Shown in pieces: positions 1-12,282 of a DNA stretch of 64,000 bases. Numbering within the stretch: the first letter of the stretch is position 1; every line of letters starts with the position of its first letter. The notes under the pieces are model-generated. The model was not told where the DNA came from and searched no databases. It was given only the letters and a program-made list of their open reading frames with translations. The stretch covers positions 149,930 to 213,929 of the forward strand of contig NQMI01000081.1 of the NCBI GenBank assembly GCA_002270565.1, written 5' to 3'. This DNA comes from Stenocarpella maydis (taxonomy: Eukaryota > Ascomycota > Sordariomycetes > Diaporthales > Diaporthaceae). Both the position numbers and the translations under genes were made by a program.

Positions 1-1166
1 TCTAGTTGTTGTGTGTCGTCGGACAGTTGTTCATTTGTTCATTGCACGTCGGTGGTGGCACGCAGCCGCTCTTGTCAGTTGTCGTCGACAGCCTGGCTTG
101 ACTGACCTGAGCCCTGCGTGGCAAATGTTCAGAGACATGGCCAATCCCGCCCAAGCGACCCGTCGCAGCCACATCCGGAGCCGTGCAAATATTACGGCTG
201 GCTAGCTCATCCATCCGTGCACGGCACGGTGAGAGATGGATGACATGGCAGCTGCATGGCTGGTACGGCTGGGCCAAGGTGCCGCGCCACACGCTCACCT
301 CCGCGGAGCCACGAACAGAGACCTCCTCACACATGCTGCATGCATGACAAGAAAGCTGTCTGTGTGTGGGGAGGCTCAGCCTTGCTGCTCCCATGCAAGA
401 TATGCGAGCAGCCAGGGGGGAAGAAAGCTTCTTTCCCCTCCCCGCCTCTTGTCCCTCGGACCAGGTGTTTGATTATGCATCGAGCTTCTAGTATGCACCA
501 CACTATCGTCGTGATGCATGGGCGAGTGCTGGCTGCCCCACAGTTTTCTGGCCCGCCCGGGGCGTCGGGAATGGCCGATGAGCCAAGCCAGCCTCTCCTC
601 TCTTGCTCTCGACAAGAACCGCTCGCCCCCCCCCCCGTGCTGCCCGGCACTGATTCGCTGACATGCACGCATGCCACCAAGCGGCGTGTGACAATGTACG
701 ACATCGCTCGTGGGATTCTGGCCCAAGAAAAGTGAGACCTGGGAAGAAGAGGGAAACGGGCAAGGAAGATGGACTCGGTCTGCACTTCTGTTGAGACCGT
801 CACGGCTCCAGAGGGCCGTGGAATGCTCGTCCACCTTCCAAGCACATCCACCCGGCCTCCTGCATCATAAGACATTCTTGATTGGATCATCTTGGATCAT
901 CTTTTTGCATTCCGTTCGTATCGGGGGCCACGGCCGGATTTGCCTCCAGGAGACAGTCGAGAATAGCCATCTCGATGGTACCGGGTGGTGGCACCTTGCT
1001 CGCCGTCATCACACAACGCCCCGTTGGGACCCCTTGGCAGGATACAGAACTATCTCCACATGACATCAATACCATCCAAACCCAACAAGAGAAACATGAA
1101 ACCCGGAAAAACGCCCGCTATGCCCAAGACAATGCTATCGCCACACCATTCCAACCATCGGGTTGA
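1..1166. other. Intergenic, no gene seen
   Basis: Only short, overlapping, composition-driven open frames are present, with no recognisable domain or supported intron. It lies 3' of the minus-strand membrane protein gene that ends at 1167, so its right part probably holds that gene's 3' UTR and poly(A) site. Nothing else is supported. Confidence 0.6.
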
Positions 1167-2093
1167 TCATATCACCCAGGGCTCGGCCCCACCCTCATCG
1201 TCCTCGTCGTCATGCTCCTCTTGCCGCTTCTCGTCTCTCATCTCGGGCATGTGCAGGCCGGGTGCTCTGGCCGGTGTGGCCTGAACTGCCTCGACGTCGT
1301 CCTGTAGGCGGATACAACCCTCTCTTCTCAGGATGCGACGCACACTAACGGACAACAAAGTTAGCTATGACGGATGCTCGAGGCATGGGGTATGGAGCGC
1401 TTACGTCCTCGATGCCGGCTGCCACGTCTCCATCATGAGGACAACCAGCAGGAATGTCAGAACCACCCCGATGACCAGCCCGTCGCCGTGGTGCGCCGCA
1501 CACGGGTGCAGCTGGTGGGCACCACCCAAGGCCGTCAGGTTTCCTGCGTGTGCCCCAACGTGCTGCTTGACGCGCAGCACGCCGCCGTCCCGGTTCGACG
1601 CGAGTCTTATCAATGAGCCGACTGACATCTTCCGCCGCGATGATGGCTTTGTCTGTGACCCCGCCACGGACTGAGTGTCTGTCTCGGCCTCGGCCTGAGT
1701 CTCCCCTTGTAACGAGTCTTCTGCGGCCTGTAGCCTCGCCAGTGCCGCCAGGAGATCCGATGTCAATGGCCCGGCCGACGAGAGCACCTCCGAGGCAAGA
1801 CGTGAGAGATCGGACGCGGACGCCGATAATGGCCGGTTGTCGAAGGCCGGCTCCCGGGCCGCCTGGCCGTCCATGACTGATTGTCGGTCAAGAGGCCGGA
1901 GGATCTGCGTCTTGGATCCCGCTGCCCCCGCGGTCGTGATGGTCGCGGGCGGTTGGTAACCCAATGGTCCTGACGACGGATCTGACACCTTGTCCTCTAG
2001 TGTCTTTACCAGGACGACGTGGGGTGAGGCCGGTGCTGCCATGGCGAGAGGCGCCGCAGCGCAGAGTGAGTAGAGGATGTGCCCTGACCTCAT
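1167..2093 (-). CDS. Predicted secreted/type I single-pass membrane protein, unknown function
   Basis: Two-exon model, complement(join(1167..1344,1405..2093)), 288 residues. The donor is GTAAGC at 1404, the acceptor TTAG ends at 1345, and the 60-bp intron holds a perfect GCTAAC branch site. The second exon stays in frame to a TGA. Seen in the protein: a hydrophobic N-terminus ending in Ala-rich sequence, like a signal peptide (about residues 1-20); a Ser/Ala/Thr-rich, low-complexity middle of about 180 residues; one strongly hydrophobic segment at about residues 203-220; and an Arg-rich then very acidic tail (runs of Asp/Glu near residue 275). The layout suggests an exported ectodomain, one membrane span and a short charged cytoplasmic tail. 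I recognise no family. The start at 2093 is chosen because it directly precedes the signal-like segment; a TATA-like AATATAA lies about 55 bp upstream. The neighbours give no functional hint. Confidence 0.65.
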
Positions 2094-4719
2094 GGTGGTG
2101 GTGATCCTTTCCTAGTTCTTTGTTTCCTCTTCGTCCCGCTTGGAAATTATATTCTGCCCGGTCGGGGAGGTGATACAAGACGGTTCGAGGGAATGACGTC
2201 CCCGATTATATGGCCCGAGTGTGGGTGTGGCCAAAGCTGCCCTCCTGTTGCCGGGTTCACGGAGGCTTATGAAGAATGAACGCAGCGCGATGGCGCGGTA
2301 CCTGTTGGGATGTCGCGAGCGCGTATTGTCTCAAACAGTCGAATTTGCCCACTCGTGGAGCTGTCTCGGAATGCCCTTGTGTCAAGATGGTGCCCGCTGC
2401 CCCGTTGAGGAACCGCAGGGATCAAGTTCACTGCTGTGCTCTGTTTGATCTGGTGGAGCTTATATTCCAGCTCTGGATTGCTGAGGCATTGACGGCCGGG
2501 GGGGGGGCTCCTCGATGCCAAGCTGGACACAGGTGAAACAAGCGGGATTCGGGGGTTGGTGTTGGGATGATTGACAAAACAAATGTTGGAACAAGCGACG
2601 AACTGCCGGGGGGGCTGGCCTCGGGCGAGAGGTGTGAAGATCAGCGAGTGGGACTTGAGATATGTTTTTATTTGGAATCATAAAACTCGGGAGGCGAGAA
2701 CAGACGACCAGAGCGGAAGAGAGTGGATGGTAGATGGGACGGGCTCCATGTATGTGTGCACCGGACAACCACCTGTGTATGTACGTGCGTGCAGTGTGGT
2801 CATGCGGGCGAGGAGGGGGCACGTATTAATATGCCCCGTCTGGGGAAGGACGGTAGGGAGCTTGTGTGGTTTGGGCTCTTTGGTTTCCTGCTCAGGGAAG
2901 TGCTCTTCGCCCTGGCCGGGGCCGGGCTGATGAGGCTGAGCCAGGGATGTGCTCACTGCTCGGGGCATTGTAATAAAATATAGGAGGTGCCGTGCAGGAC
3001 CTGAGGGCAGAGGACATGGGCAACATAACAACCCAGCCTACCTGGGCATGTGTGCACACTGCCTGTGTAGGCACGGATAACGTGGGCCGTGCAGCACCTA
3101 CTGGGCAACAAGTACCTGGGCATGTGGGAGAAGAGCAGGCCGGACCGAGAGCGAAGAGAGGCCAGCACAGGCCACCACAGGCCAGCCCAAGCCCTCTGAC
3201 TGGGTGGAGCGTAGAGTCTGAGGACTAACACCCTCGGACCGGGGACCATGTCGCTCCCTCGAGTGCACCGTCCTTCAGCCAGCCCAATGACGGCACGGCA
3301 AGGACCAGGCACCACAACGTCCCTCCAGAGCGATCCTTGGGCCAGCTGGCGGACCGGCACACGTGCATTGACCAGAGAAGGAGCAACATCACCGTGTACG
3401 CCTTGGCACACTAGACTGCAGTCTTGTTAAATTGCCCATCATGGACCTGAGCCCGATGGCCTGAACTCTGTTGGTCGCGCAACGGTGCTGGCCGTGGCAC
3501 ACCAGGTGAATACCTAGGTAGTGTAGACAATGCTCCGGCTCGTCAGTCATGCTGTCAGGAAGCATCACCCCCTGACGGACGACCTTCGATGGACCCCGAA
3601 ACCTAAACCTAAGCCTAGCATCTTAAATATGCCGCTGACCCGGCTAAGCCCGCCCAGTCCGCCGTCCTGGATGGCTGCCATTGGCTGTGGCGGACAGCCT
3701 CCCTCCAGTGTCTGGCCTCTGCCCGGTAAGCCGCGCTAGTTCCCGTGGGCCGGGGCGGCCATCACAATGACAGCCAGGACAGGGAGGGGCACCTCATGGC
3801 GTGTCGTGCGGGTGGGCCAGCGTGCGCTGTCCGCCCATGGCGATGGGACCCTGGTGTTCTACGGACCACACTACCCAAGGTAGGTAGTCTTTGAGCAACC
3901 GTGTCCACCCTCTTTTCCTTCCTCTGGTGTAGGGATTTATTGTTCTCTGGGGAGACAGCTCCCGCCTGCAGGTTGCAGCAGTACCCAGGCAGGTCTGGGG
4001 CAGGAAATACGAGCACTCACAAGACAGAGTTAGCACCCAAGGTTGAACCACCTTCTCCAATGGCACCTTTACCCCCCACTAGAGTGTTTCTTTTTGGCTA
4101 AATCTCAAGCTAGCCCCTTATAAATAGAGTACTAGTGCTCCAAAGGGAGGATAATTAGGAATCATATCTACCTAGGCATTATCCTAAAAGCAATGCTGTG
4201 TTGAATTCCGTGGTTTGCGAGTGCTTGATCTTTTGCCCCAGGCTTGCCAGGGTCCTCTGACGGCCCACTTTCAACCTCGTCGTCCAGGAAGAGTTGATGT
4301 CGTAGCCCACCGAGTCCTCGGCCTGTGCGGCAATCCAAGGCTCCCTTCGGTCAAATCCCGCTCACCTCATGTCCGTTCTTTGACACCTCGACTGCCGACT
4401 TCCGCGCCGACTCAGTTACTGTTGATCAACCTCGTAGAGGGATTGATTCACCCATCCAGAGGGCAAGATCCGGCACAGGCTCAGGGGCGCATTGACATGA
4501 CTGTTTTCCCGCCGTGCCCTTCTCGCGCAGCCTGGACCGGTCCACGCCAAGCAGCCAGCCACACGCGGGAGCTGAGTAAGGCCGCAGAGGCCGTCTCGCG
4601 GAATGCATTGCAATATAATCTGGCGATAGTTCAGCCGCCATTGTCTCAACCCGGCTGGCACGACTCTGGGAGGCGGTGCAGATTATACGACGTTGTCTAG
4701 TGTATTCATCGACAGCCGA

Positions 4720-4723
<4 letters not shown>

Positions 4724-4750
<27 letters not shown>
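4724..4750. repeat. Poly-T homopolymer, 27 bases
   Basis: An uninterrupted run of 27 T in intergenic DNA. It could be a slippage product or the remains of a retroposed poly(A) tail on the minus strand. No element body is recognisable beside it. Confidence 0.9.
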
Positions 4751-4952
4751 ACATAACAGTAATGTAGTTAGGGTCGGGCTCCATTTGCGGGTTGAAAATC
4801 CCGCTGCCTGGAAGGATTGCATCGGCTGCCAGACAGTTGTTTTCCTGCACGGCTTGGCCAAGCTTCAGCCCTAGCTTTGTGATGCTGCCCACGCATCCTT
4901 GTGCCGATCGTATCCAACACGGACCTGGCCGTGCTGCTTCGTCTTGAGCCGG

Positions 4953-4976
4953 GGGCAGGCAGGCAGGCAGGCAGGC
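4953..4976. repeat. (GGCA)n microsatellite
   Basis: About five tandem copies of GGCA inside intergenic sequence. Confidence 0.85.
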
Positions 4977-5651
4977 CAAGACCATGTTCAAATGGACTGA
5001 GGCCATCGCGAGGCTGTTGCTGGCACGACCTCGGGGTTTTCACCCGGCCAATGACTCGATCCCTCCTTGGTGAGCTAGCGGGCACTGCCCAGATCTCAGC
5101 ATTGCGAGGCTATTGTGAGGCCGGCAGGTGTGGTAGCGTTGAAATTCTAGGTCTGCCGGCTCTGCCTAGTGCCACATGGTACAATGCATAGTGTACATAC
5201 TGCGTGGGCACGAGTAGAATCGTCAGGATCAGAATGGATTGTGCGTGTGGGCGCGTGTGTGGCAGTTCATATGTGATAGGCTTCCCCAGACGTTCAGACG
5301 ATCTCCACTCTGTGCGAGGTCAAGCTTTCTTGTCTTGACCAATCTCTCGGGCATCAGGATGTGAGGCAGGTTTTGACGAGACGGCCTGCGGCCTTGGCAC
5401 GTCTCGCAGCGTCCTTGTCAGGTTTTGCTTCTTCAGGGGGAAACAGATCTGGCGCCGAGCCTGGGCCCCCTGCCCCCATCTCCAATCTCCGCCGTCACAT
5501 CCCCTGGAGGATCCACCGGCCACCAGGCCAAGCTGGCTTGTCGCCTCCTTATCGTTATCGCCATCGCCATTTCAACGTCGCGTCCAGGCGCCGCGCTTAT
5601 TAGTGTACAGCCTGTGCATGGAGGAAGGACGCCCAGGTTCACAGCCGCTCA

Positions 5652-7474
5652 ATGGCTCCTCCTTCGGGGCTTCAGTTCTCATCAAGAGCCTCCGACTACA
5701 GTGACAAGACCGAGCGCCTGCCGCCCCTGGCGCGCTCCGTGACCGTCCCCACCAGCTTCCAACAAGAGCAACAGTCGGCAGCAACAGCAGCATCATCAAC
5801 ATCATCGTCCTCGTACCACGCCAGGTCCGACCCGTCGCACCTTGCGCCCGAAGATGCCTTCCACGCCGCCTCCCCCACCCGAAGATTAAACGACTTCGGG
5901 CCCCCCGGCAACAGGGACCACATCCCACGCCATCTGTATCGCAAGGACGGCGGCAGCAGGAGTCGCAGTCGGCGGCGGCGGAAGAGGCCGTGGAAGAAAC
6001 TGCTGTGGGTCAAGCAGTCGTGTAAGTACTCGAGTGATATGCGTCTTGGGGGGCCTGGTTGCAATCGATGGCCCTACGCAGCAGCAAGGCTGATGAGGTC
6101 GACCGCACAGATCCGGACAACTACACCGACCAGGGGACCTTCCTCGAAAACCTCCAGCGCAACCCTCGGCTCAAGCCTTACGACTTCTGGCCCCTTGTCG
6201 CAGATTCTACCGTCATCGTACAACATGTCTGCACCGTATGCATATTTGTCGTCTGCTTCGTGGGTATTCACCAGGGGCGGCTGAGTCCCGTCGCCGTCGT
6301 CGGTTGGGGTTCCATCGCGACGTCGGTTGGCTGGTTCCTGTGGGATTGGTGGGTGGGAAAAGAGGGCGAGAATGATGATATCGAGACCCTCCACAGGACA
6401 AGGAGCATCGGCCCCAGACACTACCGCCGCTCTTCACGGCCCCAGGATGAGAAGCGAAACTCGGTCGGAGGGAGCGGCAGTGGGAGCGGCAGTGGGGGCC
6501 AGGGAGAAGAGGGCATCGCGGCCTCACAGACCGTTTCCGGAGCAGCTAGCAGCAGCGCGTCGACACTGCCGTCGGCCGAAAGCTCCACCTCGAACTTGCT
6601 CATGCCCCCGGGCCAGGCACTTCTGCCGAACACAAGCGCCAGCGCCAGTGCCACCAATCTCTTGTCTGCGAAGCCATACTCCGCATCTGCGAGCTCCCTG
6701 CTCTCTGCTGCCTCCCAGCACAGCATGTCTGGCACGGCCGCAAACCAGCCGCGGTCCCGCCGGACATCCTCCCCCCTTGACCCCGCGGGCCCACAGCTCA
6801 AACACCGGCCCTCGTCGCCCCTCCGAGGTGGAAGGGCTCACCTGCGTATGAACACCATCAAATCGGCGATTCTCATCTACTTCACCCTCCTCGGCCTGTC
6901 CCCGATCCTCAAGTCCCTCACCCTCTCGACCTCCTCCGACAGTATCTGGGCCATGTCCTTCTGGCTGCTGGCCATCAACATCTTCTTCTTCGACTACTCG
7001 GGCGCATGGGTCGGCGTCAACAAGTTCCCCGTCGCATCTCTGTCCACCAATGCCGCCCTCATGGCCTCGACCGTGCTGGCCAGCCGCCTGCCGTCGACGG
7101 GCCAGGTGTTCAGCCTGACACTGTTCAGTATCGAGGTCTTCGGCCTCTTCCCTGTCTTCCGCCGCTATGCGCGCCACCGCAGTTGGCGGTACCACGTGAT
7201 CCTGACAGTGCTGCTGGTTCTCGGTGCGGGCGGCGGCGTGGGCATGATTCTCGGCGGTGCCGACTGTGATGGGCCTGCTGCCTGCGAGAACCAGCCCTGG
7301 CCCTGGGCGAGTGGCCTTCTGGGCATGGTGGTCGGCTGTGTTATCGCCGCCGTCGCCATGGGTGGTTGCAGCTGGTGGCTGATCGGGCTGCAGAAGTACA
7401 AAAATGAGATTTACGGCCCCTGGGACCCTGCGCGACCGATTATTATCAGCCGGAGGCACTGGGATGATGACTGA
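5652..7474 (+). CDS. GPI2: GPI2/PIG-C subunit of GPI-GlcNAc transferase
   Basis: Model join(5652..6021,6111..7474), 577 residues. The donor is GTAAGT at 6022 and the acceptor CACAG ends at 6110; the split codon makes Tyr124 and restores the family motif SYPDNYTD. GPI2/PIG-C belongs to the ER-membrane complex that transfers GlcNAc from UDP-GlcNAc to phosphatidylinositol, the first step of GPI-anchor synthesis. Residues 1-115 are Ser-rich and basic. The conserved part starts with WKKLLWVKQSYPDNYTD, then two membrane segments (about 155-177 and 183-207). A low-complexity Ser-rich loop of about 150 residues follows (about 214-361). The C-terminal multi-span block begins near 371 with the family signatures SPILKSLT and FFDYSG, then ASRLP, and ends in the diagnostic YGPWDPARP. 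The loop explains the length: human PIG-C has about 300 residues. Family identity is firm; the exact start could lie slightly elsewhere in the weakly conserved N-terminus. Confidence 0.93.
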
Positions 7475-9663
7475 TTAGGATACGTCTATATAATATCTAT
7501 GGTTTGAATGAGGACTCTTTTCACGTTCAACGCCCGCCCGCCTCGCCTCCTTATGGAAATCTCGTCCCTCTCGTGATGACAAATGGGGCATTTTTGAAGC
7601 TATAATTGTATCACATGCCATACACAGCAGCAACGAGGTCCAGCGACTTCTCAGCCCTAGCGGACCAAACAGCAAGCATCTCTGCCTAGAGCAAAGGCGG
7701 ACCCATCTTTTTGGAAAACATCAATCAGCTCCAAGGCACGCAGGTGTATGCCGGCTTTGCTCGTTTATTAACCGAGGCTGAGAAGCACTACGCACCCTTG
7801 TTATGAAAATACACCGCCTCGTGGCCGAGTTTCCGTGCGCTTCCTCGCAGCCACGACTCAGCACGACAGGGCTGTGCGCCCGTGCATTTCGACCCTGCCC
7901 ATGCGTACGGTTTCTCCTCCAGCCGTTGACTGCAGCAGTGCGATCGAGAAAAGAGGACAGTGGAGCGCGCCGTCGACTCTACATCTCAGGCTGGCCAGAA
8001 ACAGGCGGGCCTCGTATTCGACTGCTTCTCCTTCCTCTCTTGTTTCTTCGTCGTGGCCAGTGTGCCCTTGCAGCGAATTCCCCCGTGCTAATGTTCTAGG
8101 CATATATTTATGAGGACCAGGGCCGCGCCGGCAACATCACTTCCTGCCGTCTCGAGAGGGTACGGACGGGTTTGGGATGCCGGGCTCGTGTGAGCCGGAC
8201 TTCCGAGACCCCATGGGATATGGTTAACAAGGTTTTGTGAATGCGTCACAGGAGGGTCTTGACAAGCACATGGCCAGCCACGGCGAGCCGTCTTTGCCTT
8301 TACTCTAGGATCTATGTGTTCAGTCTCTCTGGGCATACTGTGTCTCATTCTGAAGAGGGGCCACCAACAAGTGCTGGTGGATTTTCTGGGTTTCTGTTCC
8401 TTGGCCACTGCACCATGTTCATTTTTTACTTTTCTGCGAGCAGCTGGTGATGGCCTCGCCTCCCTTATATAAACGCTATTTTAGTGGCCGGCTGGTACGC
8501 CTCAGCCCTGCAACGAGTATCTTCTGGCCTTCAGAAGTGCTTCAGCCGAAATATGGTGCATGTAGCTATGAGCATTCGCGAGGGATGTGGCCATGGGCCA
8601 CTCAAGGCTCCTCATATGCCGCATTCAGCCCTTGGACCCTCCTGCCCCCTCTCTTGTTGGATTCCGCAGAACACGCTCATACGCTGAGTTTGGTGTGACA
8701 TCTTGGTTTTGCCCCATACTATCTATAGCCTGCGCACATTCTCGCTCAAATGCTTGTTGTCAAGCCACTCGGGCATATTTAGTTGCCCGGTTTCATGTAC
8801 AAGTGCCATTGAGCCAGCGAGGCTTTATCAACGGTGTTAGAGCTAGCTCTAGGCAGAGAATATAGGATCATACTGCCCCTTTTTCATCGAAATGGTTGGC
8901 ACATTCAGTGCCTCACCAAGTTCTAAGCCTCTAGCCGGCTCCGGCCCCCTCATTGCGCGCTATTACCATCAAATTCTTAGGCTAAAATCGAGTTTGGGAG
9001 GCTATTTGGGGAGGTGTCTTGGGAGTTGTTGAGGTCGACAGAACATAATTCGTCTTCGCATCAAAACGGTTGGATTCATGATGCAGTGAGAGACGAGAAA
9101 CTCTGAAGAGACAGAGGTGCGGATCCTTGAGGATTGCAATGGAGCCTCCGTAATTTTAATTCGAAATTAGGGGGCGGCGGCGGGGAGCACCTGGTGATGG
9201 CCTCGGTCTGATCGAGGCGCGTCGAACTAGCCTTCAGCGCCAACCACCACACCACCAGCCGGCCCCTGGACTAGGATTGATAAACCACTCGAACCCAGCT
9301 TCCAGCACAGTGGCTACGAAGTAACACTTCAATCGCAAAAAAAAAAAAATAAAAAAATAAAAAAAATAAAAATAAAAATAAAAAGTTAAGTTTCAAATCA
9401 GCACAGGGGGGGCAAAGGGTGCAGCTCGGGTGGATTAGGATGCACACGCTCAATCTAGGAAAGAGAACCAAATTCAACATAAAACAAAAAACAATAGAGG
9501 AAGAAAGAAAGAAACATATGAACTGCCATCTAACAGGAGTAGGTCTCAGTTGGCCAAACCTTCTGCCCCTTTAATCAACTTTTTGCTCACTCATGAGGAC
9601 GAGCGAGTATGGCAAATATGTGTTCATTCATGTTTTTCTTGACCATACCCAATGTATATAATC
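7475..9663. other. Intergenic, tail-to-tail region between GPI2 and the ankyrin/BTB gene
   Basis: Contains the 3' UTRs of two converging genes and an A-rich low-complexity tract at 9337-9384. No gene is supported. Two moderately hydrophobic frames near 7803-8113 show no domain. Confidence 0.6.
9337..9384. repeat. A-rich low-complexity tract
   Basis: Runs of 4 to 13 A separated by single T bases, about 48 bp, about 280 bp downstream of the minus-strand ankyrin/BTB stop codon. Confidence 0.85.
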
Positions 9664-11680
9664 TTATGCGTCTAGCTTAAGCTTGTCTAGCATGGTATCA
9701 ATCTTCCTCAAGAGGATCTGGTAGTTCATCGCATCTAGGTCGAACTCATCATCAACAACTTCTCCCTCCAGCGTCTTGACACCACCAGCAGCATGATTTT
9801 GCGGCGAGGCACCATCAGTAGCAGAAGTGGCCAGCCCTCCAGTCGCTACACCATTCGTGTCCGAACCCTTGGTGGCATCAGAACTCTCTCCATTGGCAAC
9901 GGCCAGCCCCTCCACAGCCTCGGGACGGATTTCTCCTTCCTCGTCCAGCATCTCATCCAGCCCTGCATCCTCAAACCTAAGTCGAAAGCGCTCCGAGAGG
10001 TAGTATCGTATGTCGTCGAGAAGCTCGATCGTGTCGGTCTCCTCTCTCCGTCTGAGCCTCGAGGCAGACTCCTGTATGAGCTCTGCAAACTCGGGCTCGT
10101 CGATATAGTCCTCCAACCGGTAGGCCAGGTACCGCGCCGCGAACTCTTCCAGTCTCTGAACCCGAAGAGCCCAGGCCGCGTGAATAACATCATACACATT
10201 AATCGGCTCGACCTCGACCTGCTCGGCGTGGCCCCCGGAGTGCGTGCGGTCGACGAGGACGTTCCCGGTCGCGCTCCCCAGCGTGCTGATAGTCTGTGCA
10301 GCCTTGCTCTTGAGTCGGTCCATCAGGAGCATGTCTGAGGTATAGAGCAATTCCAGAGCGAGGTCAAGTGGGCAGTCTGATTTCTCAGTATACATGAACC
10401 TCAGGATTATCTCCAGGATCTCCGGCGCGCAGTCAACTTTGATAATGTGAAGGAACTCAGACTCCTGCGCCTCCTTGAACTCGCTCGAGAACATCGTTTC
10501 AAAGTAAGGGGACCTGATCAACATGGCTTTGTGCACAGGAAAGACGGTGGATTTCCGAGGCTGGCGCGTAGCCTCTTGCTGGTCCGCCGTCTGCGATGCA
10601 GGCCCGATTGGGATTCCGTTGGCCCCGATTATGTTCGCCTCTTGGTCGTCTGCGCCTCCATCCTCATCGCCGTCATCAGCGTCATCGGCCCGCAGTAAGC
10701 AGTCGGCGAAGATGGAGTTGTCCCGTTTCCACTTGATCTCGTTGACCATCTTCGTATCCACCGCCATCTTGTGCCGCACGACACGCTCCTGGAAGAAACT
10801 CTCGACCTGCTGCTGCGCCCTCTGGATCTCGTCCTGATACCTCTGCCTCGCCAAGCGTCGGTCGTCAAGGGTGAGGGCCGCCTCCCAGAGCTTTTCGACC
10901 TCGAGCTGTCTGCTGATCTTGTCGATGCCCTTGAACACCTCGTCCTCGGTGCTTGAGCTACGAGGGTCAACCAGTTCCCTCGGAAGCTCGTCCAGGTAAA
11001 GATACTGGACCACAAGGCGAAAAGACTCGACTGGCACCGCGCTGGACAATTTCCAGTGCGTCGTCTCAGGTGCGTCAGCCAGCTTCGCCCTGAAATACGG
11101 TGTCCTCGCCGAGAGCAAGAACTTGTGCAAGTGGAGGTCTTGCGAGCCCGAAGTCAGGGTGATATCTGCGGTTTTTGGTGTCTGCCGTGTCAGCAAGGAC
11201 GTGATGTGCGATGACCAGGGCTGCAGCGGATCGGTTGATTTCGAGTAGTCATAAGACAACAGGAGGTTCCTTATCCGGTCGTTGAGGGCGTTATACACTG
11301 CTCTTTCGCCCTGGAAGGTATTCCGCTCCGCGAGTGCACCTGCATTGGCATCAGTAACTGCCCTCACCGTGAGGCCAATCCCGTGTCACAAGGGGTGGCG
11401 CACCTGATTCCAACAGGAGCTGGACGAGCTCGAAGTGGCCGCAGAGGCTGGCGATGATGAGTGGGGTATAGTCGAAGGCATCTTTCCCGTTGATATTAAC
11501 ACCGTTCGATATCAGCTCCTGACAGGTCTTGAGATCCCCTTTCCTGCAGGCGCCCAGAAATTTGGTGAAATCGGAGGTGAGATCGAGGGGGTTCTCATCG
11601 CGGAGGATCCCCTGCTGGATCAGCTTGTGCTCGTCCTTGAGCTTGGCCTCGAGCTCATGTTTCTTGAGCACTCCGGCCAT
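9664..11680 (-). CDS. Ankyrin-repeat and double BTB/POZ protein (ABTB1/Btb3-like)
   Basis: Model complement(join(9664..11339,11404..11680)), 650 residues. The donor is CAG|GTGCGC at 11403 and the acceptor GCAG ends at 11340, giving a 64-bp intron; the junction restores LLLESGALAERNTF, the end of an ankyrin repeat. Domains seen: ankyrin repeats at about residues 37-100; a first BTB/POZ domain at about 149-210 (ADITL, HKFLLSARTPYF); an acidic, charged linker; a second BTB/POZ at about 345-430 (VFPVHKAMLIRSPYFETMF) followed by a BACK-like helical region; and a low-complexity C-terminus with a final short amphipathic helix. This order matches vertebrate ABTB1 and its fungal homologues. BTB proteins of this kind often act as CUL3 ubiquitin-ligase adaptors, but no substrate can be read here. 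It is transcribed divergently from nimA. The family call is secure; the biological role is inferred. Confidence 0.88.
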
Positions 11681-12282
11681 GGTGCGGACTCGGGTGTCAC
11701 AACAAGCAGATAGATGATGATTCTATGGCACAGATCTATCAAGAGACAAGAAGAAGCCGGCGGCGACACCCTGCCCGCCCGGAGCACACTACAAAGCCGC
11801 CCGAGGCCGTCGGAGTTAAGCCCAGCGACACCGGGTGGCGCGCTCTTGGGGGCGTAACTGCTCCGTACCGGGTCGTCATTGCGGCTTATCGATAGCGTTG
11901 CAGCGTCGGCGGGGCCCCCGCAGCTCGCAGTTGACGCCATGCAAAAAATGGTTGCCCAGGCAATTCGTCTGTTGACATTTACTTTTAGGAACATGCATGT
12001 GTCCGAGCACTAACCACCTCACCTTGCTCGCCTCAGCAACACCTTGATCCTCACAACCCCCGATACCTCCCACGGCTGCATCCAGAGGCTCCTCCATTTC
12101 TTCCAAAACAACAAACCCGACCTGGGTCTACCACGCCATACTAACACCAGCAGGTACACACTCATCACGACTCGGACCCTGAACAATCCATCCATCGCCT
12201 TTATTTGCCTCCCCCCTTTAGCTTATGGATCATCCCTCCCAACCTGCCCATTGACAAAGGCTGCCCGGTCCCTCACTTCAAC
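11681..12282. promoter_or_regulatory. Bidirectional promoter between the ankyrin/BTB gene and nimA
   Basis: 602 bp separate the two divergent start codons, so both promoters and 5' UTRs must fit here. A branch-like CACTAAC (about 12008-12014) followed by a pyrimidine-rich stretch and CTCAG (ends 12036) looks like the 3' end of an intron and may mark a 5'-UTR intron of nimA. A second TACTAACACCAG occurs near 12139-12150. Confidence 0.55.

Larger units (their letters stand above)
2094..5651. other. Intergenic region with promoters of the membrane protein and GPI2
   Basis: A gene-free stretch of 3.5 kb between two divergently transcribed genes. It holds a 27-base poly-T run (4724-4750), a (GGCA)n tract (about 4953-4976) and one exact TACCTAGGTA palindrome (3511-3520). 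The open frames here are short and look non-coding. Confidence 0.6.

Noticed and set aside
3594..3622. AAACCTAAACCTAAGCCTA as a telomere-like repeat
   Set aside because: Only about three imperfect units of CCTAA type, not TTAGGG arrays; internal and isolated.
6524..7459. A 311-codon minus frame across GPI2
   Set aside because: Shadow of the GPI2 coding frame; composition is Gly/Glu/Arg-biased and no domain is seen.
11760..11890. Resemblance to a 5S rRNA (GGAGTTAAGC-like stretch)
   Set aside because: Only a ten-base similarity; the box A/C context and the pairing helices of 5S rRNA are not there.
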